Source: Cercis canadensis (taxonomy: Eukaryota > Streptophyta > Magnoliopsida > Fabales > Fabaceae). From it: a stretch of 64,000 nt of DNA. The notes below the pieces were generated by a model. That model worked only from the letters and a program-made list of their open reading frames with translations. It did no database searches and was not told where the DNA came from. The stretch lies in assembly GCA_003255065.1 (NCBI GenBank), contig QAOA01002417.1, positions 1,436,122-1,500,121 of the forward strand, in the 5' to 3' direction. This document shows positions 1 to 12,199 of the stretch, piece by piece (position 1 is the first letter of the stretch; each line of letters opens with the position of its first letter). The position numbers and the translations under genes were made by a program.

Positions 1-240
1 TTCTTTACCTAATAGGGACTTGTAAATATATTTACCACTTAAAAACCAAAAACAATTTAAAGAGATGAATAAGGATAAAGGAAGAAGAGACAAGGGGAAA
101 ACCTGCCAAAATATCAAACAAGACAAATGAAGAAAATTACGAAATTAAATTTGTGTCGAAGTAATTAAAGGGTGATAAGAAGATAAGGTTAGCATGCAAG
201 TGATGCAAGTAAGTTAAAAAGCAGAACTAAACAGAACTTG

Positions 241-269
241 GGCCAAGGCCATGGCCATGGCCACGGCCC
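241..269. repeat. GGCC(ATG/ACG) short tandem repeat upstream of ATL gene
   Basis: A run of overlapping GGCCA/ATGGCC units, GC-rich and partly palindromic, stands out in AT-rich promoter DNA about 370 bp upstream of the RING-H2 start codon. It may be simple-sequence expansion or a cluster of GGCC-type protein-binding sites. No function can be assigned from sequence. Confidence 0.5.
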
Positions 270-456
270 CACCCACTCTGTCTCTCTCTACCTACCAGCA
301 AGTAGTACCAGCTACTGAACTAACAGCTAGCTGGCTAGTTCATTTCATTTCACCTCTCTCTCTCTCTTCAAACAAAGTCTTTTGAAGTCACTTAAGTCAA
401 ATCTTCCCCTCATCAACCTTATCCTCTATCCCATTCACTCTTCTTATTTGCCCCTT

Positions 457-463
457 TATAAAT
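457..463 (+). promoter_or_regulatory. Putative TATA box of the ATL RING-H2 gene
   Basis: TATAAAT lies in a CT-rich context 154 bp before the ATG. Transcription would start near 490 and give a pyrimidine-rich 5' leader of about 120 nt. A second weaker candidate (CTATAAG) is near 494. Position and match are typical for a plant promoter; there is no transcript evidence. Confidence 0.45.
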
Positions 464-610
464 CTCCGCCAACTGAAACCTTCTTCTCTCAACTATAAGT
501 ACCTGCCTCAATTAATTAGCCTTCCAACTTCACCCAAAGGCACCAAAACCTTTCCTTTCTCTCTTTCTCTGTTTTACCTTCAAGATTGTCAGACACTTTT
601 CCACAAATAG

Positions 611-1255
611 ATGACTCGCACACTTAGAATTCTCAAAACCGTAGACAACGCTACGGTGGCAGCGCCGCCGCCGGAGGCCGTTGCCTTAGAATCGGACTTC
701 GTGGTGATTCTAGCTGCTCTGCTCTGCGCTCTCATATGCGTGGTGGGTCTCATCGCCGTCGCACGCTGCGCGTGGCTCCGACGCGGGGCCGGCCCCGGTT
801 CTTCCCCGAGGCAAGCGTTGGCCAACAAGGGGCTGAAGAAGAAGGTGCTCCAATCGCTACCTAAATTCACTTACATCGATAGCAATTCGAACAAATGGGT
901 GGCTACGTCGGAGTGTGCGATTTGCTTGGCGGAGTTCGCCGAAGGAGACGAGATCCGGGTGCTGCCGCAGTGTGGCCACGGGTTCCACGTGAATTGCATA
1001 GATACATGGCTTGGGTCCCATTCTTCGTGCCCATCTTGTCGGCAGATTCTGGCGGTGACGAGGTGCCAGAAGTGCGGCCAGTATCCGGCGATTGGCGGCG
1101 AAGGAGGTGACGGAGCTACCAGAATTTCTGTTACTGAAACAGAATTGAAATCTGGCGAAGAGCGCAATGCTGCCGCTAATAGTAGTGTTAGTAACGGTAT
1201 TACCGCTAGCGTCGACTATCACGCTCACGGTGTTAATAATGGTTTCTTGCCTTAA
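611..1255 (+). CDS. ATL-family RING-H2 finger E3 ubiquitin ligase (RHA3/ATL80-like)
   Basis: Single-exon 214-residue protein, the normal architecture of plant ATL ligases. Seen in order: a polar N-terminus with a PPP run (about residues 18-21), one transmembrane helix (about 30-52, rich in V/I/L/A), a basic stretch, the ATL 'GLD-like' segment ([13 protein letters not shown], 72-84), then a canonical RING-H2 domain at about 102-143: CAIC at the start, CGHGFH in the middle, CPSC at the end, with the tryptophan of DTWL that contacts E2 enzymes. A CQKCG pair follows and the protein ends in FLP, as in the RHA3A/RHA3B/ATL80 subgroup. By family knowledge it is a membrane-anchored E3 that passes ubiquitin from E2 to substrates; the substrate is unknown. 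The ATG at 611 is the only one that keeps the N-terminus before the helix. The antisense reading frames over it are shadows. Confidence 0.95.
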   Translation: MTRTLRILKTVDNATVAAPPPEAVALESDFVVILAALLCALICVVGLIAVARCAWLRRGAGPGSSPRQALANKGLKKKVLQSLPKFTYIDSNSNKWVATSECAICLAEFAEGDEIRVLPQCGHGFHVNCIDTWLGSHSSCPSCRQILAVTRCQKCGQYPAIGGEGGDGATRISVTETELKSGEERNAAANSSVSNGITASVDYHAHGVNNGFLP

Positions 1256-2096
1256 CATACCGGCTCTGCTTTTACCTTTTTGTATGTATTTGTAGGATTT
1301 TTTTTAAATTTTTTTTTTCTTGAAGTTGCTTGGAGAGAATCCAATGAAATTTGGGCAATTTTTCACTTTCCTCTCCTTCAATTTTTTCCTTCTACGAGCA
1401 ATTATTTATAATCATTTTTTTTTACACAAACATTCAGTAAACTATGATATTGCCAAAAATATGAATCTAAATGGCTCATTTACTTCTCTAATTTCAACTC
1501 AAATTACATCAAACAAGCAATTTGCGAAAAATTGTGAATTTATGCTTATAAAAATATCATTACTCTATTTTTAGAGAAAGTTAAAATGATATGGAATTTG
1601 GACCTTGCTAATCAATTTAAAAGCGACAACAACGAACAGCAAAATCAAATCTGCTCATCATAGAGTTTGCAATTTTGTAAAGCACTAGTATTTTATTAAA
1701 GGAATAAAAGGCAACGCAATGTTTCAATTAAAATATCCGGAATATTCAAGTTACATGGTTCTTGTTAACATGATGATATTCAAATACATAAGTACATCTA
1801 ACATTTTGTTGTTAATATGTCATGTCGTACTTTAATCACATCTAATTACAAATATATTAACAGCTGGCCACGCAAAGAGATATAATACATAGCTTGCATG
1901 TTAGCCAACCCCCCCCCTTTTTTTTTTTGTTATTGCTAAAAAATGCTTGTTAGCCAACCTACCAATCATTCAAACAAGCGGCGCAGTGGTTTTCTCCATT
2001 CTGAGTGTCTCTATTTGTTTTGGAGTTCTCCTTTTGGGTTTCTACGCAGCAAAAAGGTCCCAATTTTACGGTATTAAAAGATGGATTTTATTCTAC

Positions 2097-2254
2097 CAAC
2101 TTTTGATTTTAGTATTATCTTAAAAAAAATTTAAAATTGAGTCATTCAATATAAATTATATTCTCAAGTTGTTAATTGAATTTGAATTTAACATAATTAA
2201 AACAAAATATTATTTATTTTTTGATATTTACAATAGTATTAAAATTAAAAGTTC
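2097..2254. mobile_element. Short MITE-like inverted-repeat element, copy 1
   Basis: About 158 bp of AT-rich DNA whose ends are imperfect inverted repeats: left end CAACTTTTGATTTTAGTATT, right end reading as its approximate reverse complement (AGTATTAAAATTAAAAGTTC). The interior motif GTCATTCAATATAA recurs as ATCATTCAATATAA in the element at 41118-41305. Size, AT content, terminal inverted repeats and a second copy in the window point to a non-autonomous DNA transposon. The superfamily is not clear. Confidence 0.5.
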
Positions 2255-2890
2255 ATTTTGTTTCAAACTCCTGTGCAACCTCGTACTAAAATTACATGGT
2301 AAGTACTTTGTGATTTGTACCGTAGCTGTCATTTGAATAAGAATCATGTTAATCATTTAGTCAAAGAGAATCATGAATAAGGCTTATTATTCAATGCTAA
2401 TTGCTAAGTGCTAACCATTAATTATCTCTTGATTCCCAAGCTTCATCTTCAAGCTTGATTTCCACTACAAATTGATTCATTTTATTATTCAATGTTAAAT
2501 GGTAACCATCGGTTTTAAAACTAAATCAAGCTTCATTTCAACCATCAAAACTTTAACATAAAGAAACACCCAAGACGAAGGGGCAAATTAAGATTAAAAT
2601 AAAAGGGTTAAAGGGTTAAAGGGGGAAGATAAGACAAAAGAGGCACATAAAGGTAGAGTGCATGTGTTTATTTTTTGGAGGAAAAATAAAGGAAGAGATG
2701 CCCTTCGGCTTTATGGTCCTCTTCCGCATCTATCCTAATTCCCATCTACTGAAAATCTCTCTTCATGAGTTCTAACGCCGTTGATGCCCATCAAAAGCTG
2801 ATAGTCTATGGCATCTTCTGCCTTTTGTTTTTGGTAGTTTATGTGTGAGGTGGGATCCACCCACCATTTATCTTCCTAGGTTATCTTATG

Positions 2891-2893
<3 letters not shown>

Positions 2894-2923
<30 letters not shown>
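2894..2923 (+). repeat. (CT)n microsatellite
   Basis: Fifteen or so uninterrupted CT dinucleotides in the intergenic region downstream of the ATL gene. Likely polymorphic. Confidence 0.95.
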
Positions 2924-2925
<2 letters not shown>

Positions 2926-3413
2926 GGTCCATAGTTAGTGTGAACAACTCACCAGCAGCAAAGTTGAAAGTTGAAAAGCAATAGCCGATATTTTTTTCCC
3001 TGATCTTGAGGATACATGATTAGAAAGCACCAAGATTGCCACATATTACATTAACTTGTTCCTTTTAATAATAGCTGCTAGCTTCAAGCCATCTCTCTTG
3101 TAAAGTATACATCCAACTTGAGGATCCAATTACTTGCTACTTTACCTACTTTTTCCTACCTTTCCCATACCTTTTCTTTGGTACCTGACTTATCAGATCA
3201 TGACATCTCTGGGGGCAACTTGTTCACTTGCATCTTCTCTATTTTTTTAGTTCTTTTCATAATAATATCTTCTCTATTGACTGTCTTAAGAAGTGGTAGT
3301 CAAATTTCAGAGTATGTTATCTTTTTAACTACCCAACCGACTATAGCAGTACTATTCCATCACACCTACCACAGGTAAGATTTGCAAATTAAGAACCACA
3401 TACAAGGGCTTGT

Positions 3414-3437
3414 TATATATATATATATATATATATA
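3414..3437 (+). repeat. (TA)n microsatellite
   Basis: Twelve TA dinucleotides, intergenic, downstream of the convergent p34-like gene. Confidence 0.95.
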
Positions 3438-3905
3438 AACTAGAACTTACAACATCTGATATTTAGATAACTTTCAAGTTTCTATAATAAATTCCAGTAA
3501 AATGCTGCCGTACACGATTTTTTTTCCTTCTTTTCAACTGGAAATCCATCAGAGGAATACCACCTGGTTTATGTATTTTGATGTGACCATGAGAAGTCTA
3601 GAGATGCCCTTTCATAACTTAAGGTAAAACTATGAACATGGTCGAACAATCAATTTTGAACAAAGGGAGATGCACCAGAAAATATGAGCTACCTAACTGT
3701 TTGAGAGGAGTGATTGATCATGAATCATGTTCTGCAGTGACCAAGAGGACCACGGAGCCGAAACATGAAGGAGCACGCGATCTCTGTGTAAGAGGTTGCT
3801 CATTCCCTTTCAAGTAGTGGCGCATATTGAAGTCTGAAGAATGGCATTCATGACAGTATTCTTAGAATTCTAACTGAATCTTTTAGAGCAAACACCTTCT
3901 ATTGA

Positions 3906-6295
3906 CTAAATTTCCTCTTCTTCATCATCACTGCCTCCCCCAAATATGGAAGCCATTTTCATAGCGAGCTTTGCAGCCATTTCCCTTCTCTGAAAATCAG
4001 GCATCAATCTTAAGCTCGAACGCATATTCCCAATCTCAGACATCAACTGTTCTAAATCCTCCAAGTCAAGATGTTTACCCTTATCTACCTCTGTATATCC
4101 TTCAGAATCCACCACATTAGGTGCCACTTCCTCGTCAATCTCATCCTGCAATGCAGTACTAGACGTAGAGGGCTGCAACTGTTTATCATATTTGGTTCCA
4201 TCCTCTTGTTCACATTCTGTGGCAGGATTCTTTTGAGGAAGAGATCCTCCGGAATCTGAGGCAGTAGCAGAAACCCATCCTTGTTCTGTTTCATCCCATG
4301 GATCAGCTGAGCCTGCTGATAAGACTTCATACTCTAATTCATAATCAGATTCTTCTGAAGACAACTCTGAAGAAGGGAGAGGATAAACCATAATTAAAGC
4401 TTAGAATCTATTGTATGTGCAAAGGATGCAGCATGCTCCAAATAACAAGAAAAATAAAGGAAGAAAAAAACCTTCTTTCTTGGGCAATGATGGTTCACTT
4501 ATCCTATCACCAGATTTTAAGATCATTCCAGACCACATATGAGCAGAAAGAGCACCCCAGAGCCGTTCAACTCCTTGTGAATCACCATCTACTGACAAGC
4601 CTGTCAACATCAGCTCTTTATCTCAGTGATGCAATTTTATGGACATTTTACAATTTGTATATAGTTTTCCTTTATCCATCATTCCTGCATGATTTCAGTC
4701 AGAAGAAAAAGTTTGACCAAGAGAGTATTCCTACAATGATATATTAGTTGGCATCTTTCAAAATAATTGATTGTCATATAAAAACCTCCGTTGTCCATGT
4801 ATTATGATCATGAGATTCATGACTCATCTATATATAAATCTGAGCATAATTAACCTAATCTTATGTTGTCAAACTGCAAAATACAGAGGAAAATAGAACA
4901 AATCATATAAACTTGTAAAACCAGTCATTGCAACTGAAGGACCAGGAAGGTATACATTTGTCAAAATCGGCATTGGAAGCACAAGCCTGAATGAACTCGA
5001 TGTTATGCTCCAGGCACCACTGCATACACGACCTTCTGATCTCCCATGATGGATCTTCATCCCCCAATAAACTGGCTCCTTCAGAATCAGATATTCCATA
5101 CTCTGTGATATCTGAATAATGATCAACAGCAGAGTTTTCATCTCTCTGCAATTGTCTTCTGTATTCAGCATGGACTGGATGACCTGGAATCAGGTCCACT
5201 TTGTTTCCAATACATAGTAATATCTCGAATTTTTGAATATCAGATCGAGATACCCAATCTTGAATTTCGATCAGGGAAGATAGCTGCTCATAGGGAAATA
5301 ATTAAAAAAAACTATGTTAGATCAACACATCACTGCCAACTTCTAAATAAACATGTGAAAAGAAGAATGTAAGGTTCATTAAAAATTTAGCACACTAATG
5401 ATAAAACATTAACAGTTCATATAATGACTCATGGCTTAAATCATTAACTATTGAACAAATTAAATAAGTGTCGAGTGAAGGATGCTAACATCATTCATGT
5501 CAAAAACCATCACCAGAGCCTCCGACTGGTGAAACATGGGCAGGTCATCAACGGAAAGATCATCGTGAAAATGAGCCATCCATACAGAAACATCAGCAGT
5601 ATAGTACTTAGTGTCGATAGTCCAGCTGCTCATTCCATCAAATACATATTGAGAAAGAATTGAACGTGATTCATTATCTCCAACGGCAAAAAAAAAAAAA
5701 AGGATTTATGATCAACATACCCATGGACAACCACTTCAGATACTGAATCAGAATCATCTCCAAAATCAATAGAGAGCAATCCTGGAGTCAACAAAGCATA
5801 TAAAATCACATTTAGAATTAGCATGAGCATCACCGCATTAAAACAACGTCTTGGTTCACATCCAAATCATGAAGACCATAAGTTTATCTGAGCAATCAAA
5901 ATAAACAATGATATCTAAGCATCAACTATGATGGAAATCTAAATTTAAAACAAATGTATCAAATATCACCATCCAAGCTAAAGAGATTGACCATACGTTA
6001 ACTTCATAAATCAGATGATAAGCGCAGTTCTATCTCTTTCACAAGCAAAATTAAAGCTTGGCATAAGAGCAATCAAGCAAAAGCTTTCAAAAAAATCCAA
6101 TAGAACTAACAGAATTTTCTTATTGAGACACCAATTTGAATGTAGAAGATATAAAAAATAATTTAATCAGGGGAATATGAAGAGAAACTTACGGGATAGG
6201 AGTGTTCGTTTGCCAACGTTGGAGGATCCGATCATAAAGATGCCGGGTCGATTCTCCAGAGGAATCGGATCCTTTTGCGATTCATTGACATTCAT
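3906..6295 (-). CDS. p34/AAGAB-like alpha- and gamma-adaptin-binding protein
   Basis: Spliced - strand gene. Exons: 6193-6295, 5721-5781, 5490-5625, 4956-5283, 4472-4600, 3906-4399, all with GT-AG introns; joined CDS 1,251 bp, 416 residues. The N-terminal half is a Ras-like GTPase fold: P-loop IGSSNVGKRTLL (about 22-33), a WTIDTKYYTADVSVWMAH segment after the switch region, and GNKVDL (about 126-131) as the G4 motif. The C-terminal half is acidic, Ser/Glu-rich (YELEYEVLSAGSADPW) and ends in a helix with DDEEEE; this layout is that of p34, which in animals binds the AP-1/AP-2 adaptin subunits and assists adaptor assembly in clathrin trafficking. The plant orthologue I recall is At5g65960. Start chosen as the only ATG in front of the P-loop. 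Role in plants is inferred from the family. Confidence 0.88.
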
Positions 6296-8337
6296 TTTTC
6301 GATTTCGGGTTTCAATCTAACTATGTAAGGATTAAATTTTCAATTTTCTAAAACCCTAGGAATGAGCCTGTGTCTCCCTTCCTTCCCCAATTCTCTCAGT
6401 CGTATGAATCTGCTACCGCACACCACCTAAGAATGGACCCTCTCTAATACCAGTTCTGTACTGCTCACTGAATCAGCTTCTGCCTACAACTTCTCTGCTG
6501 CTTCGTTGCGTCCTTCACCATCGTTCTTTCTTCCTCCACATTAAACTTCATTGCGAATGAGTCAGTCACGGTTTTCTCTTTGTAGGTAGACTTGTGATAT
6601 GCTAATGCAAATTATATTTTATTTTAGAATTTGGTGTGGATGATAAGTAAAATGAAAAACATATATGGTTAAGATACAAAAACTTGGATACTCGTCTTTA
6701 AATTTTAAAAATTTAAATTAATGTGTGATTTAGTGGTTAGAAATTTTAATAATTAATAGTTTACAAAAACTCAGAAATTTGAATTTATGTACTTGTTATT
6801 TAAAAAAAAATTATTCTCTTGAATATTGTTTTATTAATTATTCTCTAAAATGTACATCTCATATTAAAAGATATAGATATTTTAAAAATGTTGAATCCCA
6901 TTTTGCAAGAGTAAAATGCAAGTAGGGTGTAAAAAATAATATGTTTCTCCCTTTTATAAATAGTTTTAATTTCAATAATCAAACGTTGAAGTTTTAGGGG
7001 GAAAAATCACACAACAGGAGAGAATTTTCTCTTTATTAAATTAGATTATATTTTTTTAAATTAAGTAAATAATTAACATTTAAGATAAATAACCAAATTT
7101 CATAGTGCTTATAGAAGCAGTTTTCTTCACTCCTATATTAGAATGTTATTTATTAAAAAGCCAACTCAAGGCCGAAGTTACGTAGCATCAGCAACAATAA
7201 GAAAAACTTGCTGTAATGGTCGGTTTTTTTTTTTTTTTTCTCTNTTTTTTTTTTTTTTTTGTTAATGGTGGTTTTCAAGGCTAATGTACTTAAAAAATAC
7301 AATTTGAGAAAGTATTTATAGAAATAGGGTAGTTAGGAAATTATTTATTATTTTAGAGCAATTTTAAATAAAATATTTAGGGGATTTGAACAAATTAAAT
7401 CACGTTACTTTGATAAAAGTAAATTTTATTGAGTTTTGTTACATTGAAGTAGTGGGATCAGAATTAAATGTAAAGAGAAAGGGGAGAGTTGCCGGAAAAA
7501 ATAGTAGAGAGGAGAAAGAAGAAAGAGAAAGAGAAGAGGGGGAAAATGTTACTTTGTTGTAGCATGACCTGATCATTTTAGATTTTTCAGCTTATCAATT
7601 GTAAAATAGTGGTGAATTTGGCTCTTTGTAATTGGTCCGTATCCCCTTGATTAATTTAATCAAAATTACTTCAAATCGATAAATACTTTATCAAATGCCC
7701 CATTTACGTATTTTCTTTGTAAAACAATATTTTTGCTATCATTTTGCCTGGTTTACGCAGTTAACTACAAATGCAATTTCTTGTTGTGCCCCCAAATTGA
7801 TTTTAAGTTTAACAAAGCTTGGACAAAATATTTGGCAAAGAAAGAAATAGAAGTTTGATCCGGTTGTTCACATCCTAGTTACTAAAATCAAATGGCAATT
7901 TCATGTTCGTCTTAAGATAGGCTAATTTGACTTGATGCTGTGTAATGGCCACTTGCAGTTTGCCCCTTAAGATTTTGCGTTATAGCAAGAGCACTATAGA
8001 AACGAGAGGTTATTTTGATCTTTGGGCTAATAATAGATAACAACCTCTTCATAACTCAAATATACATATCACGATGACTTGTTATGGACAGAAACATCCA
8101 TCATCAAACATTAATTTAGGATGTGTCTCCGACTGCAGGGTAGATTATAGCCTTTTCTGCTAACAAGAGAAAAGACAGAAAAACTTGCTGACTTGTGTCT
8201 CTAACTGCAAAAAGTTTCATTCTTCCACCAACAAGTTTAGGAACTCAATATAGAGAATCAAAACCAACCAAGCTTCAAAATTTATCAATGATCAATACAT
8301 GTTCTTTTCCTTCTGAGATGATGATAACACTATCAAA
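6296..8337. other. Intergenic DNA between p34 and TMT genes
   Basis: Upstream region of the p34-like gene (to about 6560) and downstream region of the TMT gene. It is AT-rich with a poly-T tract containing one N (7227-7260) and a repeat copy at 7320-7461. I see no gene. The + strand frame at 8195-8674 is the antisense shadow of the last TMT exon. Confidence 0.6.
7320..7461 (+). repeat. Dispersed AT-rich repeat, copy 1 (pair with 63808-63951)
   Basis: About 140 bp that aligns in the same orientation with 63808-63951: shared blocks include ATTTATYATTTT, TTTTAAATAAAATATTTA, a variant of AAATTTAATCATRYTACTTTGA and ATTTTATT. By-eye identity is roughly 70 percent. It looks like a decayed transposable-element fragment, possibly an LTR piece; no coding capacity. 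Confidence 0.5.
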
Positions 8338-11300
8338 TCAGCTTTGTATTCCCAATGTAGCAGAATCGGTACCAGGCTTCGCACCAATAGCAAAAAATTC
8401 AATGATGACTTCTAAAGGCATGCCCTTGGTTTCAGGAACTTTCAAGAAAACAAATAACCATGAAATGATGTTTCCAGCAACAAATAATCCAAAGATACCA
8501 GTAAGTCCAAAGGAACTAAGCATTAAAGGAAATGCAGAAGTGATGATCAAGGTACAAATCCAATATGTAAGGGAACAGATAGAAATGCAGATTCCACGAA
8601 CACTTGTAGGGAAGATTTCTGCACATATGATGTTAGGAATTACACCAAAGCCCATGCAGAAGACGCTTTCATAGACAACAACACTAATAGCAGTGATTGC
8701 TGCATTGAGGACAGAACTGATGTTAAACAAGTCCCGCAGAACTAGTACCATGAGAGACACTATCAGAATGGGGACTGTGTACAGCAATATTGACCTGCCA
8801 TAAGATAACACATAATGTCATTGCCACAAACTGTATCATGTTATTTCAAATTTTTACTCCAATTATTGTTTTATGAGATAGCCAGAGATACAAACAAACG
8901 AAACAAATTTGTAGAAACAAGCTGTTAGCTAGAAAATTATCTACTAAGAGGATACTTTCTAGATTATAAGTGAATTCTATCAAATGCCAAGAGAAGTATG
9001 ACAATGAAGAAAAAAGATGAAACAACCTTGTACAAGTTGTAATCTAATATGGACAAGGATTCCCATACATGAGACAGAGACAAGACTAAGATGAAATTCA
9101 AGCTGTGAAATAGTTAGACTTACCTCCTGCCAGAAATATCCATGAGCCTCATAGAAAGAAATATGCAAGGAAGCATACAAAATGTTGTAACAACACTAAC
9201 TAGCAAAGAAGCAGATATTGAACTAAAGCCCAAATTTGACAAAAGGGCCCCTACTCCTGCTTGCTCAAGAATCTGGGGAGCATAGTAAAGAAAACCATTT
9301 ATGCCGGCAGCCTGCAAAATAAATCACTGTTTCAGAATCACAGGGGAAGAAGATAGTGTGTAGTAGATTAAAACCATAAAAAATATGCGTGTTTTCCTCG
9401 AAATGTATCCTTTTTGCTTCAGCTAATACTAAATTGTAAGGAAAACAACACTAGGAGACAACATAATAGCATATTATCTAAGAATTTTGTCAAAAGTTCG
9501 CAGCTGGCTAATGTCAAATTGCTAGTCATTGGCAATCTCCCAAGAGTCCCAGACAAATTATTCCTTTACATTTGTGAACTTGCGCTACAAATTGCTAGAA
9601 AGATAGGATAGTGAAAAAGAAAGGAGAAAATGGAATAAACGGTCATTAAGATTCTTGAAGCATTGTTGTATAGAATAACTGTGAAAGAAGAGCCAGATTG
9701 TGATTTTGTATATTAAAAATAGGATCCCATACAACTCCCAACTAGTAAAAGTGGGTAAAGATCCCTCCACTCCCCAAAAAAAAAAAAAAATCAAGAGACG
9801 ACTTTTAGTCCTATTAGAAAATGTATGGTGAACACAATAATTAAATCCGCATCATAATATACAGATTGATAAAACACTGTATAATAAAACAGAGGGGTAA
9901 AGGAACAGTTACTCATAGAGGTTTATGGGCTGCACAACAAAAATTCTGAAAACCGGGGTAGACATCAAATTTCAAGATGAAAGCAATGGATATGAATTAT
10001 AGTAGGAAAGAAAATAGTCAAGTAATGAAATAATAGAATATCAATATTCAACTACATCTACCTGCTGAAGAATTTGGAGTCCTATGCCAACAAATAATGC
10101 ACGCTTGACTCCTGGATCAAGCAGACCTTTCCAATGTGGACCTTTTGCAGCAGCAACTTCGGGTTTATTCAGAATGTCCTTATTACCAAGAACTGACCGG
10201 CTAACTAGTGCAGCAGCCGGAAATGCTTCACCTTCTACAGGTATTTCATAACCAGAAGTTGAAATAAATGAATTGCGGTTAGACACTGATGATGTATGAG
10301 CATCTGCATGCAAATAAACCCTTTGGAGTTCTCCATCCCTTCTTCCACCCCCAGCCCCCTCAGATGATTTATAAACCAACTGCCAACCTCCACCAATATT
10401 TGTCTTATTAGCTATTTCGCCAGCATTTCCGTGAACCAGGCTGCTATTGCTTCTCATGCCTAACATGCCTGAAGTGCTATCCTTGGATGTATAAACCCTG
10501 TCCTTAGTACCTTGACGTGAAAGTAATGGAGAACGCAGGTTATCACCAGTACCATGGGGATTGGACTCTTCATCCCCTTCATGGTAAGCATGATCACCCA
10601 AACTGGAGAGACTGCTCCCTTTGGGAATCAGCATACCACGTGTGCTTCCAGTATCATGAAGATTCTCATGGAAACTCCCAAAGAGAGCGACAACAGGATC
10701 CTTAAGTACAGGGTTCTGCATTGTAAAGCTTCCTTGGTGGGACAGCATGCTGCGGGATATCATGCTAAGACTACCCTGTCCAGTAACCGGTTGGGCAACC
10801 ATGGAAACACCCTCAGTGGGTCCATATAGGTTTATATAGTGTTTCCCTGATTCCTGGTTAGCAGTAAGCTCACTGGCTGGGGCAACTATGTACTCTTCTA
10901 AGGAGGTGGTTTCACCCCCAGGGCTCAGACCCTCAGCCAGCAAAGCCAACTCACCTATAGATTAAAATGAACTTCAATTAGTATCCATATCCTAAAGAGG
11001 ATGTTGAAAAGAAGGAAAAAAAATTAAAACTAGTATTGACAAGATGTAAATCATAAACAGCAGCTAATTTAGTGTCACCTGTAACATCATCAGTGCCGCG
11101 TATTCTTTGTAAGACCTTTTTAGCCTCAAGAATTCGACCTTTGCTTACGAGCCACCGTGGAGATTCAGGCAGGTAAAACATTGCAAGCAAAAAATAAGCA
11201 ACAGAAGGAATAGAAACAACACCAAGCATCACTCTCCAACTTGGTGAATCCATGAAGGACATTAAGAACACCATAACGTAAGCCAGAAACATTCCACTAG

Positions 11301-12063
11301 AACAAGAAAACTGTGGAACAGTATTCAATTGTCCTCTAATATCAGCTGGTGCTATCTCAGATATGTAGAGAGGAGTAAGAGTCATAGCGAGAGCATTGGC
11401 AACCCCAACAAATATCCTCGATAACATAACGATATAAACATTATGGGCTGACAAAATTACCAAACCACTAAGGAAATACGTTACTGATGCTATTAACAAC
11501 ATCGGACGTCGTCCAAGCCAATCCGAGACTGATCCAGAGAATATTGTCACAAAAGTGCCAGTGAGAAACGACATGGATACAATTAGCCCTTCAAGTGTGG
11601 GATCAGCTTCCAAGTTGAATTCCTGCTTGATGTAAGTCATACCCGCTGCAGAAGATAGGCAACGTTTTTCTCAGTAACGATATATAATATCCATCTTCGT
11701 ATAGGTTTCTTCCATTCTAAAATCCTGGAATCTAAGAACAGCGGAAAGAAGGCAACAATTGCCATAAAGGATCACTGTGTTTCGGAATAGAGCTTGCCAA
11801 TTATAATGTGTTTCGGGATAGAAACCAATCCTACTTTTGAAGATATGGGAAATAAATGAAAACCCAGAATCTAAAAACTTGAATATGACCATAAGATTTT
11901 GAGAATAGTAAACATATCTAATTAATGATATTACACGCAAGATAAGATGACCGAAGAAGAGAATGATGAAAATCTAAAACTCACTTGCAATAGTTGAACT
12001 ATCCCATCCAACCAGGAGACTCCCGAGTGTGGCAGCAGCTGCAACAACCACAATTTCCCTCAT
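8338..12063 (-). CDS. Tonoplast monosaccharide transporter (TMT/monosaccharide-sensing protein, MSSP2-like)
   Basis: Spliced - strand gene with exons 11985-12063, 11079-11645, 10062-10954, 9124-9311 and 8338-8794; 2,184 bp, 727 residues, the usual TMT length. It is a major-facilitator sugar porter: MREIVVVAAAATLGSLLVGWD first helix, SDWLGRRP loop, PLYISEIAP, PESPRWL at the end of helix 6, QILQQAAGINGFLYYAPQIL in helix 7, GRR after helix 8 and PETKG after helix 12. A long hydrophilic Ser/Gly-rich loop of roughly 280 residues (about 220-500) splits the two six-helix halves; this loop is diagnostic of TMT proteins, which load glucose, fructose or sucrose into the vacuole in exchange for protons. 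The loop is Ser-rich and is a known site of kinase regulation in the family. The leader contains an apparent 5' UTR intron acceptor ending at 12154. Helix 7 has QQAAGING where homologues usually have QQFSGING. Confidence 0.95.
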
Positions 12064-12199
12064 TTTCTCTCCAAACAATTGATAAGAAACCAAACCCGGA
12101 ACAAAATTTCGATCACTGGCACCGAAAAGCTTGGCCCTTTTTCAGATTAAGACCTGCAATGTGCAAGCCAAGAGTTTGATTGATTAGATGGCGTTCACC

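Larger units (their letters stand above)
1256..3905. other. Intergenic DNA between ATL and p34 genes
   Basis: AT-rich DNA with no coding region I can support. It holds the ATL 3' UTR, a C8/T11 homopolymer junction near 1908-1929, a MITE-like repeat (2097-2254), a CT microsatellite (2894-2923) and a TA microsatellite (3414-3437). Reading frames at 3118-3378 and 3632-3817 lack recognisable domains and do not look coding. Confidence 0.6.

Noticed and set aside
8195..8674. 159-residue + strand frame
   Set aside because: Exact antisense of the last TMT exon, which has strong homology on the other strand.
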